Shown: piece after piece, positions 50,674 to 61,327 of the stretch
Position numbering within the stretch: position 1 is the first letter of the stretch
Layout: each line of letters begins with the position of its first letter
Assembly: GCA_016185425.1 (NCBI GenBank)
Contig: JACPNQ010000036.1
Span: 46,558 to 110,557 of the forward strand
DNA: 64,000 nucleotides
Direction of reading: 5' to 3'
Source: Acidobacteriota bacterium
Lineage (GTDB): Bacteria > Acidobacteriota > Terriglobia > Bryobacterales > Bryobacteraceae
The notes under the pieces: generated by a model
Told to the model about the DNA's origin: nothing
What the model saw: only the letters and a program-made list of their open reading frames with translations
Database searches by the model: none
Program-made: the position numbers and the translations under genes

Positions 50674-53289
50674 ATGTCCATGATCAGGTGGTGGTCGAGA
50701 GTGTGGCGGAACCTCGCGCATCGCGGACGAGTCGAAGAAGATCTCGATGCCGAGCTGCGGGCCTATGTTGACCTTCTAGCGGATCAGAAGATTCGGCTCG
50801 GAATGTCTCCCGAGGAAGCACAGCGCGCCGCACGCGCCGAAGCCGCGGGGGTTGAGCAGGCAAAGGAAGCCGTGCGCGACGTATGGGCCGGCGCGTTGCT
50901 GGAGTCGCTCGTTCGAGACTTCCGTCTCGGCGCGCGGGTTCTCTCCAGGAACCCGGGGTTCACCGCCGCCGCGCTGCTGATGCTTGCCGTCGGAATCGGC
51001 GCTAACACCGCCGTATTTTCCGTATTGAACGCGCTGGTCTTGCGTGAGCTGCCGTATTCCGAACCGGAGCGCATCGTCGCCCTTTACGAAAAACGCCCGC
51101 GCGAAGGCGCGCTGCGGACTGCCGTTTCGGCGCCGGATTTCCTCGATTGGCGGGCACAGAGTACGAGCTTCGAGAAGCTGGCCGCGATCGCCCATGCCGA
51201 CGTAACCTGGCAGGCGGAAGGCGGAGCCGAACGGATCCCCGCGGCTATCGTCTCTCCGGAGTTCTTCGATGTCTATGGAGTTCGCATGGCAGCGGGCTCG
51301 GACTTTCCGAAGCAATCTGGCGGACCGCTCGCGGTTGTACTCACGCATGGATTCTGGCAGCGCAGGTTCGGGGCCGATCGGTCGGTGATCGGCCGCCCCA
51401 TCTCTATCGCCGGGTCCATGATGGAGATCGCCGGGGTTCTGCCCGCCGGCTTCGAGTACCCGATCAAAGATGTCGAGCTATTCGTGCCTCTCATCTGGCG
51501 GTCGCCGGAGAATCTTGACCGCGCCAGTCACGAGTACATAGTCGCAGGCCGCTTGAAGCGGGGCGTGACGCTAGGTGCGGCGCAGGTGGAAATGGATGGC
51601 ATAGCATCGCGGCTCGAAAGCCAGTACCCGGTCAATAAGGGACACGGCGCAAATGTCGTTCCTTTGGCGGACGTATTGCTGGAGCCCATCAAACGGCCGC
51701 TATTCGCATTGCAAGCAGCGGCCGCGCTGGTCCTTCTGATCGCCTGCGGAAACCTCGCGAGCCTCTTGCTGGCGCGTATGCTGGCCCGCGACCGGGAGAT
51801 GTCCATCCGGGTTGCCGCCGGCGCAGGCCGTGGACATCTCATGCGCCAACTATTGTGTGAGGGCGCACTGCTGGCGCTAGCCGGCGGGGCGCTGGGTGCC
51901 GGCGTCGCGATGATCACTCTTCCACTGCTGCGTTTGTTGATTCCGCCGGACACGCACGTGGTCGGGCTCGAGCGCGTTGGCATCGACGCGCCGGTCCTGC
52001 TGGCGACGCTCCTGCTTTCCCTGCTTTGCGCTCTCGCCCTCGGCCTGGCTCCGGCATGGCGTGGTCTCGGAATTAGCTGGAAAGAGGGCTTGTCAGGCGG
52101 CCATCGTCGCCGACAGGTACGCAGCTTGTTGATAGCGTCCCAGATCGCCATCGCCGCCGTGCTTCTCACGGGCACTGTCATGCTGCTGCGAAGCTTTATC
52201 TCCAAGCGATCCGTCGATCCCGGCTTTCAGGCGTCCGGCGTTCTGACTATGCAGGTGGCTCTGCCCGGCAGCCGCTTTCGTGAGGCCGAGCGCGTGCTGC
52301 AGTTCACCAACGATTGGTCGAGCGCTATCCGCCACTTGCCTGGAGTCCATGCCGTGGGCCTCACCTCCCATCTGCCCGTCAGTGGAATGGACGGTCGGAG
52401 AGGACTTGTCATCAAGGGCGTGGAGCCTTCGGATCCGAACGTACCTCGCCGCGCGCACGTTCGTTGGGTCAGCCCGGGATACTTTGAGGCGATGGGTCTG
52501 CGCATCGTCCAGGGACGCGCATTCCTGGAAACGGATCGCGCGTCAAGCCAACCGGTGATGATCGTCAATGAGACGGCGGCCCGCCGCTATTTTCCAACAG
52601 GCAAAGCAGTAGGACATCAGGCGCGGCTAGGGGGTTCCAATGCACCGTGGAATGAGGTCGTCGGAGTGGTCGCGGACGTGCGCCACTGGGGCCTCGACGT
52701 GGAGCCGAACCCCGAGCAGTACTACAGTCATCTGCAACAGCCTTCGTGGATGGTCAACATGGTCGTTCGGGCAAGTGGCGATCTGCCTTCATTGGTCCCG
52801 TCCATCCGCCAGGAGTTGCACCGAGCTGCCGACTCCGGCCTGCCCCTGACACGAGTTCAAACTATGGAGGAGCTGCTGAACCGTTCAATGGCCTCTGAGC
52901 GTTCCGTTCTCATCCTGCTCGGTATCTTCGGCGGCATCGCTCTGCTTCTCACGGCCGCGGGCGTTTGGGGAACGACGGCGTATCTACTCTCCCAGCGGAA
53001 ACGCGAAATCGGCATCCGTCTTGCGTTAGGAGCGGACGAGCGGGCGATCACCGGGCAAGTGGTTCGGGGCGCCATGAAAGTCGCCGCTATCGGCGGAGCG
53101 CTGGGAATTATGCTGTCGATTCTGCTGATCCGGGCGGCTTCCATCAAGTTGTTCGGTGTCGACAATGCCGACCCATCCACGTACTCCGCCGTGCTCCTCA
53201 CCTTAGCGGTCGTGGCATGGCTCGCGAATTACATCCCGGCTCGCCGAATCGTACGAGGAACTCCGCTTGATGTCCTCCGGCAGGAGTAG
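50674..53289 (+). CDS. ADOP-family ABC transporter permease (MacB/FtsX-like)
   Basis: 871 aa. An N-terminal cytosolic segment (RGRVEEDLDAELRAYVDLLADQKIRLGMSPEEAQRAAR) is typical of acidobacterial ADOP proteins. It is followed by two MacB-type halves: a membrane helix (AAALLMLAVGIGANTAVFSVLNALVLR), a periplasmic domain and three helices, then repeated, ending ILIRAASIKLFGVDNADP and PARRIVRGTPLDVLRQE. No ATPase is encoded beside it, so it must use one from elsewhere or act without. Likely to export a toxic compound or peptide under PadR control. GAGGGG lies 6 nt before the ATG. Confidence 0.9.
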   Translation: MSMIRWWSRVWRNLAHRGRVEEDLDAELRAYVDLLADQKIRLGMSPEEAQRAARAEAAGVEQAKEAVRDVWAGALLESLVRDFRLGARVLSRNPGFTAAALLMLAVGIGANTAVFSVLNALVLRELPYSEPERIVALYEKRPREGALRTAVSAPDFLDWRAQSTSFEKLAAIAHADVTWQAEGGAERIPAAIVSPEFFDVYGVRMAAGSDFPKQSGGPLAVVLTHGFWQRRFGADRSVIGRPISIAGSMMEIAGVLPAGFEYPIKDVELFVPLIWRSPENLDRASHEYIVAGRLKRGVTLGAAQVEMDGIASRLESQYPVNKGHGANVVPLADVLLEPIKRPLFALQAAAALVLLIACGNLASLLLARMLARDREMSIRVAAGAGRGHLMRQLLCEGALLALAGGALGAGVAMITLPLLRLLIPPDTHVVGLERVGIDAPVLLATLLLSLLCALALGLAPAWRGLGISWKEGLSGGHRRRQVRSLLIASQIAIAAVLLTGTVMLLRSFISKRSVDPGFQASGVLTMQVALPGSRFREAERVLQFTNDWSSAIRHLPGVHAVGLTSHLPVSGMDGRRGLVIKGVEPSDPNVPRRAHVRWVSPGYFEAMGLRIVQGRAFLETDRASSQPVMIVNETAARRYFPTGKAVGHQARLGGSNAPWNEVVGVVADVRHWGLDVEPNPEQYYSHLQQPSWMVNMVVRASGDLPSLVPSIRQELHRAADSGLPLTRVQTMEELLNRSMASERSVLILLGIFGGIALLLTAAGVWGTTAYLLSQRKREIGIRLALGADERAITGQVVRGAMKVAAIGGALGIMLSILLIRAASIKLFGVDNADPSTYSAVLLTLAVVAWLANYIPARRIVRGTPLDVLRQE

Positions 53290-53299
53290 CAAGAACTCT

Positions 53300-56200
53300 C
53301 TAACCTGGATCGCTCACAAACCATGTCCGCTTGACCCAGTTCGATAAATCGTCAAATAACTCGTAATAGGTCGGAACAACGATCAGCGTCAGGACGGTGG
53401 AAGAGAGCAGTCCCCCCATCACAGTCCGCGCCAACGGGAAATATCGCAGTTCAAACACACCGCTCGTCCCGACCGCGAGTGGAATCAGACCTACGATCGT
53501 CGTGCAAGCCGTCATCAGGATTGGCCGGAAACGCTCGCGGCAGCCTTCCAGTACCGCTTCGCCGCGCGAGCGTCCGCGGCGCCGCAGATTGTTGATATGG
53601 TCGATCAGCACAATACCGTTATTGACGACGACACCGATGAGCACCATAAGCCCGATCTTCGCCATCAGATTGTTTGGCGTGCCTGTCAGAACCAAAGTCC
53701 AAACGACACCCACCATGGCAAAGGGCAGCGACAGCATGATGGAGAACGGATGGGAGATCGATTCGAATAACGACGCCATGAGGAAGTAGACCATCGCCAG
53801 CGCAAACACAATGTTGAAAAGGAATTCCTTATCTTCCTTCTCCTCGCGCTTCGTCCAGAAGCCGTAACTCCAGCCGTATCCTTGCGGATACGCCAAGCCA
53901 TCCATCACTTCCGAAATGATCTTCTTGCCGTCTTCCTTCTTCTCGCCGCCATAGACAATGAACATCATGGTGAACGTCCGGCGATCTTCACGGCGGATCG
54001 TGCCTGGAGTTTTGACAAGGTCCAAATGGGCGACCTGATTCAGTGTGATCTCACCTCCGCCCGGCCCGGAACCCACGACTACCGCCTTAAGATCATTGAG
54101 GTCCGACCGGTCACTGGCCTGCAGCCGCATCCAGATATTCACTTCGCCGTCGGGCGTCCGGTACCCGCGGATCTCCTGCCCCCGGACCACGATGCCCAAA
54201 ACATACGCGAGCGATTCCGTCGAAATCCCGTACTTCCTTGCCAACTCGCGGTCCATGCGAATTTGTACTTCCTGCCGTCCACGGTCGGAGTCGGTATGAA
54301 TCTCCGAGAAACCAGGCCTCGCTCTCAGGCGCGTGCGCGCCTCGCGCGCCAATTCCTGGAGCTTGGCGGGGTCTTCGCCATAGAGGTTTACGCCCAGCCA
54401 GTTCTGATTTTCCGCACCCTCCTGCCTGCCCACCTTAATGTCCGCGCCGGGAATGACCGGAAGGTCCTTGGCCATGGCGTTACGAACTTGCTTCAGTTCC
54501 TCGAGGGTCATCTTCTCCTTGTCGAAGGAGACCTGCGTATGCGCCCTGTTATTGCCGTACCATGTCGCGACGTCATCGACCTTGAACCGCTGTTTATTCG
54601 CAAGCAAATACCTTTCGACCGGGTTCACATAGTCGCGTTCAATCTTCTGGTAGTGGAAGTTTTCGGAAAAGTCGTACTGAATGGTAAGGTCTTGGAGGTC
54701 CTGCGCTTCCGGAGAGTTGTCCTGAATCTTCCGGTACTGCGTCAAGGAAATGCCAACGATGGACGGCACAACAAGGAGACCGACAAAGAAGGGATGGCGC
54801 AGCGACCAATCGACGGCTTTCATGTACGCGTCGAGAAGCCTTCTCTTGCGTGCTCCGCCTGCTACAAATTCGATGTGTTTGGCCGGAAGCAGTTTGGCCA
54901 CGGCAAGCGGGATAAGCGTGAGAGAAATGAAAAGGGAACAAAGCAGAGCGATGATGATCGACGTACCGCAATCGGCGAGCCATATCGAATAGTTCGTCTT
55001 CTTCCCGAACACCAGGGGAACAAAAATGATGATGGATGTGAGAGTCGCGGCTACAACGGCGCTAAGCACCTCTTTGGTTCCGACGATCGCGGCCGTTACC
55101 CGGTCCAACCCCTTTTCAATGTTCTGATAGATCGACTCCAATACGACCACCGCGTTATCCACCAGCATGCCCGCGGCAAGCATCAGGCCCATCATGGAAA
55201 GAACATTCAGCGTCTTCCCGATCAGATAAAGGAATCCAATCGTTCCAATCATGGAAAAGGGAATTGCGAAGCCAATAATCACTGTAGGCGCCAGGCGCCG
55301 CAGGAAGGCGAATAGCACGATGACCGCGAGAGCCGCGCCAATAGAGCCCGCCTCCAACAGGCCACGAATGGATTTGGTGATCTGCGTGCCCGCATCCTGC
55401 CACACTTGAATGCGCGTCCCCTCCAGCGCCGGATCTTTCTCAATTTCCGCGATCTTCTCGTGGATCTTCCGCACCGTCTCAACGGTATTGGCCTGCGACG
55501 TCTTGCGAATATCCAGACCGACAGCATAGTTCCCGTTCAGATGCCGGCCCGACGTATTCACGGGTTTGTCGTAAACAATGTCGGCGATTTCCCGCAGCTT
55601 CAACCCTTGGCCATTCACGGGAAAATCGCGGATATCATCCAGTGAGCGAATGACACCACGCGTGATGGCCTCATAGTGACTGTGTCCATCCTTCACCCGG
55701 CCAAGCGACAGGTTGAGATTTGCGCCGTCCAGTCTGCGGAAAAGGGAGGCGACGTCCACGCGGTGCCTCTTGATATCGTCCAGACGCAGATAGATATCCA
55801 CTTCGCGGCGCTGCGCACCGAAGAGTTCCACTTCGGCCACGCCGGGAATCGCCTCCAGCGGCTTCTTAATCTTCGCGTCCAGAAAGTCATATGCATTTCG
55901 CAGGTCGTGTCGCGACGAAAACTGGCCGCTGATTACAGGTTCGTCGTTTGTGCTCCAATTGCGAACATTGAAGCGGTGGACATCGGTGGGCAACTCGCCG
56001 CGAATTCCTTCGATCTTCTCACGCACATCGGCGAGCATCATGTCGACATCCTGGCCCCAATCGAGGCCGATGCCGATCCAGGTTCCGTCGTCGGACGAGT
56101 TGGACTGCAGCCGCTGCACATTCGGAATGGTGCTCAGTGCCTCCTCCACCGGCTTGGCGATCGATTCCAATACCTGCCCGGGTGTGGCGTTTGGATAAGG

Positions 56201-56398
56201 AATGTTTACGCCGACGAAGGGGAAGCTGACATCCGGAGTGAGGACAACCGGTATGCGCGTGACGGAGACCGCCCCCAATAAGACAATCGTGGCGAAGATC
56301 ATCAGAATCGTTACGGGATGCTCAATGGAGAACTGCGCAAGACGAAAGCCGGACGTTCCGTTGGGAGTTTCGGGCGTCTCTGGCAGATTCTGGTCCAT
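53300..56398 (-). CDS. RND efflux permease (second of two)
   Basis: 1032 aa inner-membrane pump, of normal length for the family. Twelve helices flank two large periplasmic loops. The proton-relay aspartate region is GMLVDNAVVVLESIYQNIEKG in TM4, and the TM10-11 helix pair is SLPFAMVGVVWTLVLTG and GVVVNNGIVLIDHINNLRRRG. The N-terminal MDQNLPETPETPNGTSGFRL is a short polar extension before FSIEHPVTILMIFATIVLLG. It is the last gene of the RND operon, 17 bp after the larger permease, and ends 10 bp from the convergent ADOP gene. Confidence 0.92.
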   Translation of the reverse strand: MDQNLPETPETPNGTSGFRLAQFSIEHPVTILMIFATIVLLGAVSVTRIPVVLTPDVSFPFVGVNIPYPNATPGQVLESIAKPVEEALSTIPNVQRLQSNSSDDGTWIGIGLDWGQDVDMMLADVREKIEGIRGELPTDVHRFNVRNWSTNDEPVISGQFSSRHDLRNAYDFLDAKIKKPLEAIPGVAEVELFGAQRREVDIYLRLDDIKRHRVDVASLFRRLDGANLNLSLGRVKDGHSHYEAITRGVIRSLDDIRDFPVNGQGLKLREIADIVYDKPVNTSGRHLNGNYAVGLDIRKTSQANTVETVRKIHEKIAEIEKDPALEGTRIQVWQDAGTQITKSIRGLLEAGSIGAALAVIVLFAFLRRLAPTVIIGFAIPFSMIGTIGFLYLIGKTLNVLSMMGLMLAAGMLVDNAVVVLESIYQNIEKGLDRVTAAIVGTKEVLSAVVAATLTSIIIFVPLVFGKKTNYSIWLADCGTSIIIALLCSLFISLTLIPLAVAKLLPAKHIEFVAGGARKRRLLDAYMKAVDWSLRHPFFVGLLVVPSIVGISLTQYRKIQDNSPEAQDLQDLTIQYDFSENFHYQKIERDYVNPVERYLLANKQRFKVDDVATWYGNNRAHTQVSFDKEKMTLEELKQVRNAMAKDLPVIPGADIKVGRQEGAENQNWLGVNLYGEDPAKLQELAREARTRLRARPGFSEIHTDSDRGRQEVQIRMDRELARKYGISTESLAYVLGIVVRGQEIRGYRTPDGEVNIWMRLQASDRSDLNDLKAVVVGSGPGGGEITLNQVAHLDLVKTPGTIRREDRRTFTMMFIVYGGEKKEDGKKIISEVMDGLAYPQGYGWSYGFWTKREEKEDKEFLFNIVFALAMVYFLMASLFESISHPFSIMLSLPFAMVGVVWTLVLTGTPNNLMAKIGLMVLIGVVVNNGIVLIDHINNLRRRGRSRGEAVLEGCRERFRPILMTACTTIVGLIPLAVGTSGVFELRYFPLARTVMGGLLSSTVLTLIVVPTYYELFDDLSNWVKRTWFVSDPG

Positions 56399-56415
56399 AA
56401 TTCGAGATTGTGTGC

Positions 56416-59400
56416 CTATACTGTTGAGGCCGGGCCCGCCGCGGCATCGCTGACCTGCTCATCCGCCGGTAGCGTTACATCGCCCGGATATCGCTTCCGG
56501 TCGAGCAGTTCATACATCACCGGTATGAAGATCAGCGTTAGCAGCGTGGAGAATAGCAGCCCGCCTATCACCGTCACCGCCATCGGCGATCGAATCTCAG
56601 CGCCCTCGCCCCAACCAAGCGCCATCGGCACAAGCCCCAGCACACTGCTCAGCATCGTCATCAGGATCGGACGCAGCCGTACCTCGCCGGCCACCTTCAG
56701 CGCCTCCCGCTTCGAGTAGCCTTCCGTCCGGAGTTGATTCGTGTAGTCGATAAGGACGATCGCGTTGTTGACCACGATTCCAATCAGAATAATGACGCCC
56801 AACAGCACCATCACACTGACCGTAGTCCCAGTAATCGCCAGCGCAAACACGACTCCGACCAAGCCAAACGGCACGCTAAACAGAATGATCAGCGGATGAA
56901 TGAACGACTCGAATTCCGACGCCATTACCAGGTAGACCAGGAAGACTGCCAGCGCCAGTGCGAACAACAGGCTGCTATAGGATGTACTGAGTTCTTCGTT
57001 CTGTCCGCCAAGTTGAATGTTCATGTCCGGCGGGAGCTGGCTTCGCAAGCTCTGCAGCTCGGCGCGAATCGCATCGGAGACGGAAGTCAGGTCGTTTCCG
57101 GAGAGGTTAGCGGACACAACAGCGGCACGCTGGGAACGAATGCGTCGAACTTCATTCGGACCGCGGCCGACGCTGACCTGCGCAACCGACCCCAATCGAA
57201 TCGGTACACCCCGCTGCGTTCCGGCGGCTGAGCGCGCCGGTATTTGCGCCGGCTGTCTTTCAGAATCCGCCGTAGAAGCGGAACCGGGCGGCCCGGAGGA
57301 TTGGGGGTCCGGCGTCAGTGCGACCTGCGCCGGGGCCTGTGCATTCCGGTTGCCAGCCCCGCCCGCCTGGCCGCTGCCGGCGCCCGGCGGTGGAACATTG
57401 AGAAGCAGGTCCTGCACGCTTTCTATCGTGTTACGGCTGGATTCCCTGGCGCGGACGAGAACCTCGATCTGCTTGTCGTCCTCCCGAAACCGCGTCGCGA
57501 CATCGCCCCGGATTTTGCTCCGCACTGCGTTCGAAACCTGCCCTTCGTCAAGTCCCAGACGGGCCAGTTTCTCGCGATCAAACCGCACCTGAATTTCGGG
57601 GTTTCCCATCTCCGTGCTCGTGCGGATATCGCTGAGTCCGCGCATCGTTTCGAGCCTGGCGGCGATCAGGTCCGCCGCCTTCCGCTGCGCCTCCAGGTCG
57701 TAGGCATAGATCTCAACCTCTACCGGAGTCTTCACACTAAAGAGCGTCGGGCGGCTAAACGTGAACGCCACCTCAGGATATTGCTGCAGCCGCATGCGGA
57801 TCCGGTCGATCGTGCGCGTCTCCGCCGCCTTATCCTGCTTGGCCCTCATTACCACATAGAGTTGCCCGATATTCTCTTCTTTCGACTCTCGCGCAAACTG
57901 GTTCTTGTTACTGCCGCCGACGCTCGAAAAGACCGTCTCCACCTCCGGATACGCGGATACTTCCTTTTCCACCGTGCGCATCAGATGATCCGTCTGCTCC
58001 AGCGCCTTGCCCTCCGGCAGGCGAATCTCAAAGGAGAACTCTCCCTGCCGTAGCGAAGGAATCAACTCCGCACCCAGATGATTCGCCACGTAAGCGGCCA
58101 CCCCCAGCAGCACAAAGGCGCCCAGGATCACTAGGGACTTGTGGTTCAGCGCGGTCTCGACCGCGGGTTGATAGAGCTTGCTGAAGCGTGTATAGGCCGC
58201 TTCAAACGCATCCAATCCGGGATTCAAAACGCGTGCGGCAACGCGGCCGATTGCGCGGGCAAAACGCCGCAAGTCCGACAGTATGGTCTGTGACAGATCC
58301 ACGAACAAAAAGTGCGCCACGACGCGCCACCTCGCCTCGCACCACCGGGAAACGATCTGCGCCCGGCGAAGCCAGGGACGATCGCTCAACGGTCGATCGA
58401 TAGCAAACACCCTTTCGTCATTTGAGTGGAACTCCTTCCTCGTCTGGATCGCCAGCACCATCGGCGTCAGTGTAAAGCCCACGACAAGCGACACGAGTTG
58501 TCCGTAGGTGATCGTGAGCGCTTGATCGCGGAAAAGCTGGCCCGCTATGCCGACGACAAAAACCAGCGGCAGAAACACGGCAATACTCGTCAGCGTCGAC
58601 GCGACCATAGCCGCCGCGACCTCTCTCGTACCCTTGTACACGGCATCCTGCAGCGGCAAGCCGCCGGTCTTGTAGCGATGGACGGCCTCCAGCACAACGA
58701 TGGAGTTGTCGACGAGCATTCCCACGGCCAGCGCTACTCCGCCAAGCGACATCAGGTTTAACGAGATTCCCGTCTGGTACATCCAGCCAAAGGTGCCTAG
58801 AATCGAGACTGGAATCGTGAAGCCGATAATCAATGTGCCCTTCAGGTCCCGCAGAAAAAGGAAGAGGACCAGAATCGCCAGAATGCCGCCGGCGATTGCC
58901 GAATCCAGCACATCGTCGATCGCCATCTTGATGAACTCCGCCTGGTTGAAAACGACCTTGTACTCCAACCCCTTCGGCATCAGCCCAGCCTTCTTCAGCG
59001 AATCGAGCTTGTCTTTCACCGCGCCAGCCACCGTCACGGTATTCGCATCGGCCTCTTTGTAGATAGCCAGCTCCACGCTTTCTTTGCCGTCCAGGCGGGC
59101 GATGATCTCGCGATCCTTCGTGCCGCGCTCCACCAACGCGACATCGCCCAGAACAATCCGTCTCCCATCCTGATTGCGAATGACTATGTTCCGAATCTCC
59201 TCCACCGAGCGGAACTGGCTAAGAATGCGGACAAGATAGTTTGCATCCAGGTCGTACAGGCTCCCGGACGCCTGGTTCAAGTTCTCCTGGCTGAGAATCC
59301 GCCCGATATCCGCGATGGGAACACCAAGCTCGGCAAGCTTCTTCTCATCGATCTCGATGTGGATTTGCTCCTCCAAACCGCCGATGACCTTGATCGCCGC

Positions 59401-59901
59401 CACGCCGTCGGTCGATTCCAGCAGCTTCTTCAGTTCCTTCTCCGCCGAGTAACGGAGCCGGCTTAGGCTCATGCCGGCCGCAGAGAGCCGAAGCCTCATG
59501 ATCGGATCGTAGGAAGGGTCGAACCGCAAAATCACCGGTCGCCTGGCGTCCCGCGGAAGTTGAACCACATCAAGTTTCTCTCGCGCCTCCAGGCTGGCAA
59601 GATCCATCTTGGTGCCCCAATTGAATTCCAGTACGACCTCCGATTGGCCGGAGCGCGATACGGAGCTCAAACGGGTAAGCCCCGGCAAAACACCCACGGC
59701 CTCTTCAATCGGCCTCGTAATGAGGTTTTCCACCTCCTCGGGCGCGGCATCCTGGTATTCCGTCTGGATGGTGATCGTGGGGTATGAGATATCCGGGAGA
59801 AGATTCAACGCGAGCCGGTCCAGCGAAATGTAGCCGAATAGGCTTACCGCCAGGATGAACATTGAGATCGTGACTGGCCGCTGAATTGCCGCTCTGATCA
59901 T
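56416..59901 (-). CDS. RND efflux permease (first of two), with low-complexity insertion
   Basis: 1161 aa, about 100 longer than usual. It starts MIRAAIQRPVTISMFILAVSLFG; the proton-relay segment is GMLVDNSIVVLEAVHRY, and GIVVNNAIVLIDYTNQLRTEG is present. The excess length is mostly two insertions: one after TM6 (DRPWLRRAQIVSRWCEARW), and a Pro/Gly/Ser/Gln-rich stretch in the second periplasmic loop near residues 835-905 (PPPGAGSGQAGGAGNRNAQ; PQSSGPPGSASTADSERQ). The stretch would form a flexible loop near the docking domain. It may trimerise with, or alternate with, the second permease, as MdtB/MdtC do. Confidence 0.92.
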   Translation of the reverse strand: MIRAAIQRPVTISMFILAVSLFGYISLDRLALNLLPDISYPTITIQTEYQDAAPEEVENLITRPIEEAVGVLPGLTRLSSVSRSGQSEVVLEFNWGTKMDLASLEAREKLDVVQLPRDARRPVILRFDPSYDPIMRLRLSAAGMSLSRLRYSAEKELKKLLESTDGVAAIKVIGGLEEQIHIEIDEKKLAELGVPIADIGRILSQENLNQASGSLYDLDANYLVRILSQFRSVEEIRNIVIRNQDGRRIVLGDVALVERGTKDREIIARLDGKESVELAIYKEADANTVTVAGAVKDKLDSLKKAGLMPKGLEYKVVFNQAEFIKMAIDDVLDSAIAGGILAILVLFLFLRDLKGTLIIGFTIPVSILGTFGWMYQTGISLNLMSLGGVALAVGMLVDNSIVVLEAVHRYKTGGLPLQDAVYKGTREVAAAMVASTLTSIAVFLPLVFVVGIAGQLFRDQALTITYGQLVSLVVGFTLTPMVLAIQTRKEFHSNDERVFAIDRPLSDRPWLRRAQIVSRWCEARWRVVAHFLFVDLSQTILSDLRRFARAIGRVAARVLNPGLDAFEAAYTRFSKLYQPAVETALNHKSLVILGAFVLLGVAAYVANHLGAELIPSLRQGEFSFEIRLPEGKALEQTDHLMRTVEKEVSAYPEVETVFSSVGGSNKNQFARESKEENIGQLYVVMRAKQDKAAETRTIDRIRMRLQQYPEVAFTFSRPTLFSVKTPVEVEIYAYDLEAQRKAADLIAARLETMRGLSDIRTSTEMGNPEIQVRFDREKLARLGLDEGQVSNAVRSKIRGDVATRFREDDKQIEVLVRARESSRNTIESVQDLLLNVPPPGAGSGQAGGAGNRNAQAPAQVALTPDPQSSGPPGSASTADSERQPAQIPARSAAGTQRGVPIRLGSVAQVSVGRGPNEVRRIRSQRAAVVSANLSGNDLTSVSDAIRAELQSLRSQLPPDMNIQLGGQNEELSTSYSSLLFALALAVFLVYLVMASEFESFIHPLIILFSVPFGLVGVVFALAITGTTVSVMVLLGVIILIGIVVNNAIVLIDYTNQLRTEGYSKREALKVAGEVRLRPILMTMLSSVLGLVPMALGWGEGAEIRSPMAVTVIGGLLFSTLLTLIFIPVMYELLDRKRYPGDVTLPADEQVSDAAAGPASTV

Positions 59902-59916
59902 ACGCAGGTCCCTGCG

Positions 59917-61182
59917 TCAACCAGCCGTCCGCCGCAACGGCAGGCTGGCGGCTGGCTTGCCTTGCGCGTTGTTACTAGGCAAAATGCGGATCTTCGATCC
60001 CTCTTTCAGCGCGCCCTGTCCCGCCACCACAACACTTTGACCCGGACTCACGCCGCTCAGGACCTCCACCATTCCCTCGCTCTGATAACCGAGCTTCACC
60101 TTCGTGCGCGCCGCACTGTCTTTGCCCGTCACATAAACGTAATTCACGCCGTCCTCTTCCACAACGGCCCGTTTGGGGATCAGGGTGGCGTCCGCCTTCT
60201 TATCCGTTTGAATACCTACACGAACGAACGCGCCCGGCCGGAACCCTTTCAACGGACTTAGCGCGATCGTCACTTTGATCGTCCCGCTGGCTCCGTCCAC
60301 CACCGGGCTGATCCGTTCCACCTTACCCTGCACCGACGTGGTTTCATCGCTCCCCAAGTGAATGGTGGCCATCTGGTTCGGACGTACGCTGCCCGCATCC
60401 TTTTCTGACAGGTGGACATCGGCATAGAGCGGCGAAAACGCGCCAACATTGAACAACGCATCCATCGCCCGGACTCGCTGCCCAAGATTTACCGACCGTT
60501 GCGTCACGAACCCGTCATAGGGCGCCTTCACTTGCGATCGGGCGATCTCCAGCTTCGTCTGAGCGATTTCCGTTTCAAGCTCCGACGTCCGGTGTTGCAG
60601 TTCCTTGGTTTCGTACGCCGCCACCTTCTGGTCGTGATCCAGTTCTTCCAGACGGTACCGGTACGTAGCCACCTCTTTGTCGCTCACCAGGCCTTCCCTC
60701 GCGGCCTTCTCATAGCGCGATAGCTCCGCTTTGGCGTGTCCGATCTGCGCCACCGCTTTCTCCTGCCTCGTGCGCGCCTTCTCCATCTGCAGGCTTGCCT
60801 GTGCCCGCTTCTCCACAGCGAGGTCCAGCCGAAGCTGCAAGTGTTTGTCGTCGAGCGTGCAAAGTACTTGCCCCTCCTTCACGAAATCGCCCTCCTCGAC
60901 AAGCACTTTCTGCACGATGCCCTCGGTCTGGATGGAAACGGCCACATCACGAAGAGCGCGCAAGTTGGCTGTCGAGGAAAGATATGCCGCAATTTCGCTG
61001 CGCTTGGCGGCAGCGACTTCCACTGGAATCGCTTCCTTCTCTTTCTTTCCCTGGTCCGAAGAGGATTCCTTCGCCTGTGCGATGGCCGTTAGCCAGGCCG
61101 GCCTGACTTTATAAAGATACCCGCCCCCGGTCGCCAGGACGAGCAGCGTTAACGTGCCATAAACCTTCGCGCGGAGGCTCAT
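59917..61182 (-). CDS. RND periplasmic adaptor (membrane fusion protein)
   Basis: 421 aa from the ATG at 61182 (AAGG about 9 nt ahead). An N-terminal membrane anchor (VYGTLTLLVLATGGGYLYKV) is followed by a beta-barrel/lipoyl half (TANLRALRDVAVSIQTEGIVQKVLVEEGDFVKEGQVLC), a long alpha-hairpin (EKRAQASLQMEKARTRQEKA through LEIARSQ), the second lipoyl half (VKAPYDGFVTQRSVNLGQRV) and a membrane-proximal domain. It bridges the RND pump to a TolC-type channel. The operon has no TolC gene of its own; the two TolC-like genes in the window (16810, 41195) are possible partners. Confidence 0.92.
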   Translation of the reverse strand: MSLRAKVYGTLTLLVLATGGGYLYKVRPAWLTAIAQAKESSSDQGKKEKEAIPVEVAAAKRSEIAAYLSSTANLRALRDVAVSIQTEGIVQKVLVEEGDFVKEGQVLCTLDDKHLQLRLDLAVEKRAQASLQMEKARTRQEKAVAQIGHAKAELSRYEKAAREGLVSDKEVATYRYRLEELDHDQKVAAYETKELQHRTSELETEIAQTKLEIARSQVKAPYDGFVTQRSVNLGQRVRAMDALFNVGAFSPLYADVHLSEKDAGSVRPNQMATIHLGSDETTSVQGKVERISPVVDGASGTIKVTIALSPLKGFRPGAFVRVGIQTDKKADATLIPKRAVVEEDGVNYVYVTGKDSAARTKVKLGYQSEGMVEVLSGVSPGQSVVVAGQGALKEGSKIRILPSNNAQGKPAASLPLRRTAG

Positions 61183-61327
61183 TCCATCACCTTCTCCCGG
61201 GGGCACTCACTCCGGGTGATCTGTTTACAAGCCAAACACAATCTCGACTGATCGCGAATGACGGGCTCGGGGCCTTCAAGTTATACGTGCGCGGCGAAAG
61301 AAGGTTCCATGTTTTGGAAGGCGATTT

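Noticed and set aside
53882..55315. A 477-codon plus-strand frame
   Set aside because: Antisense to the second RND permease, which has complete motifs throughout; composition is shadow-like.
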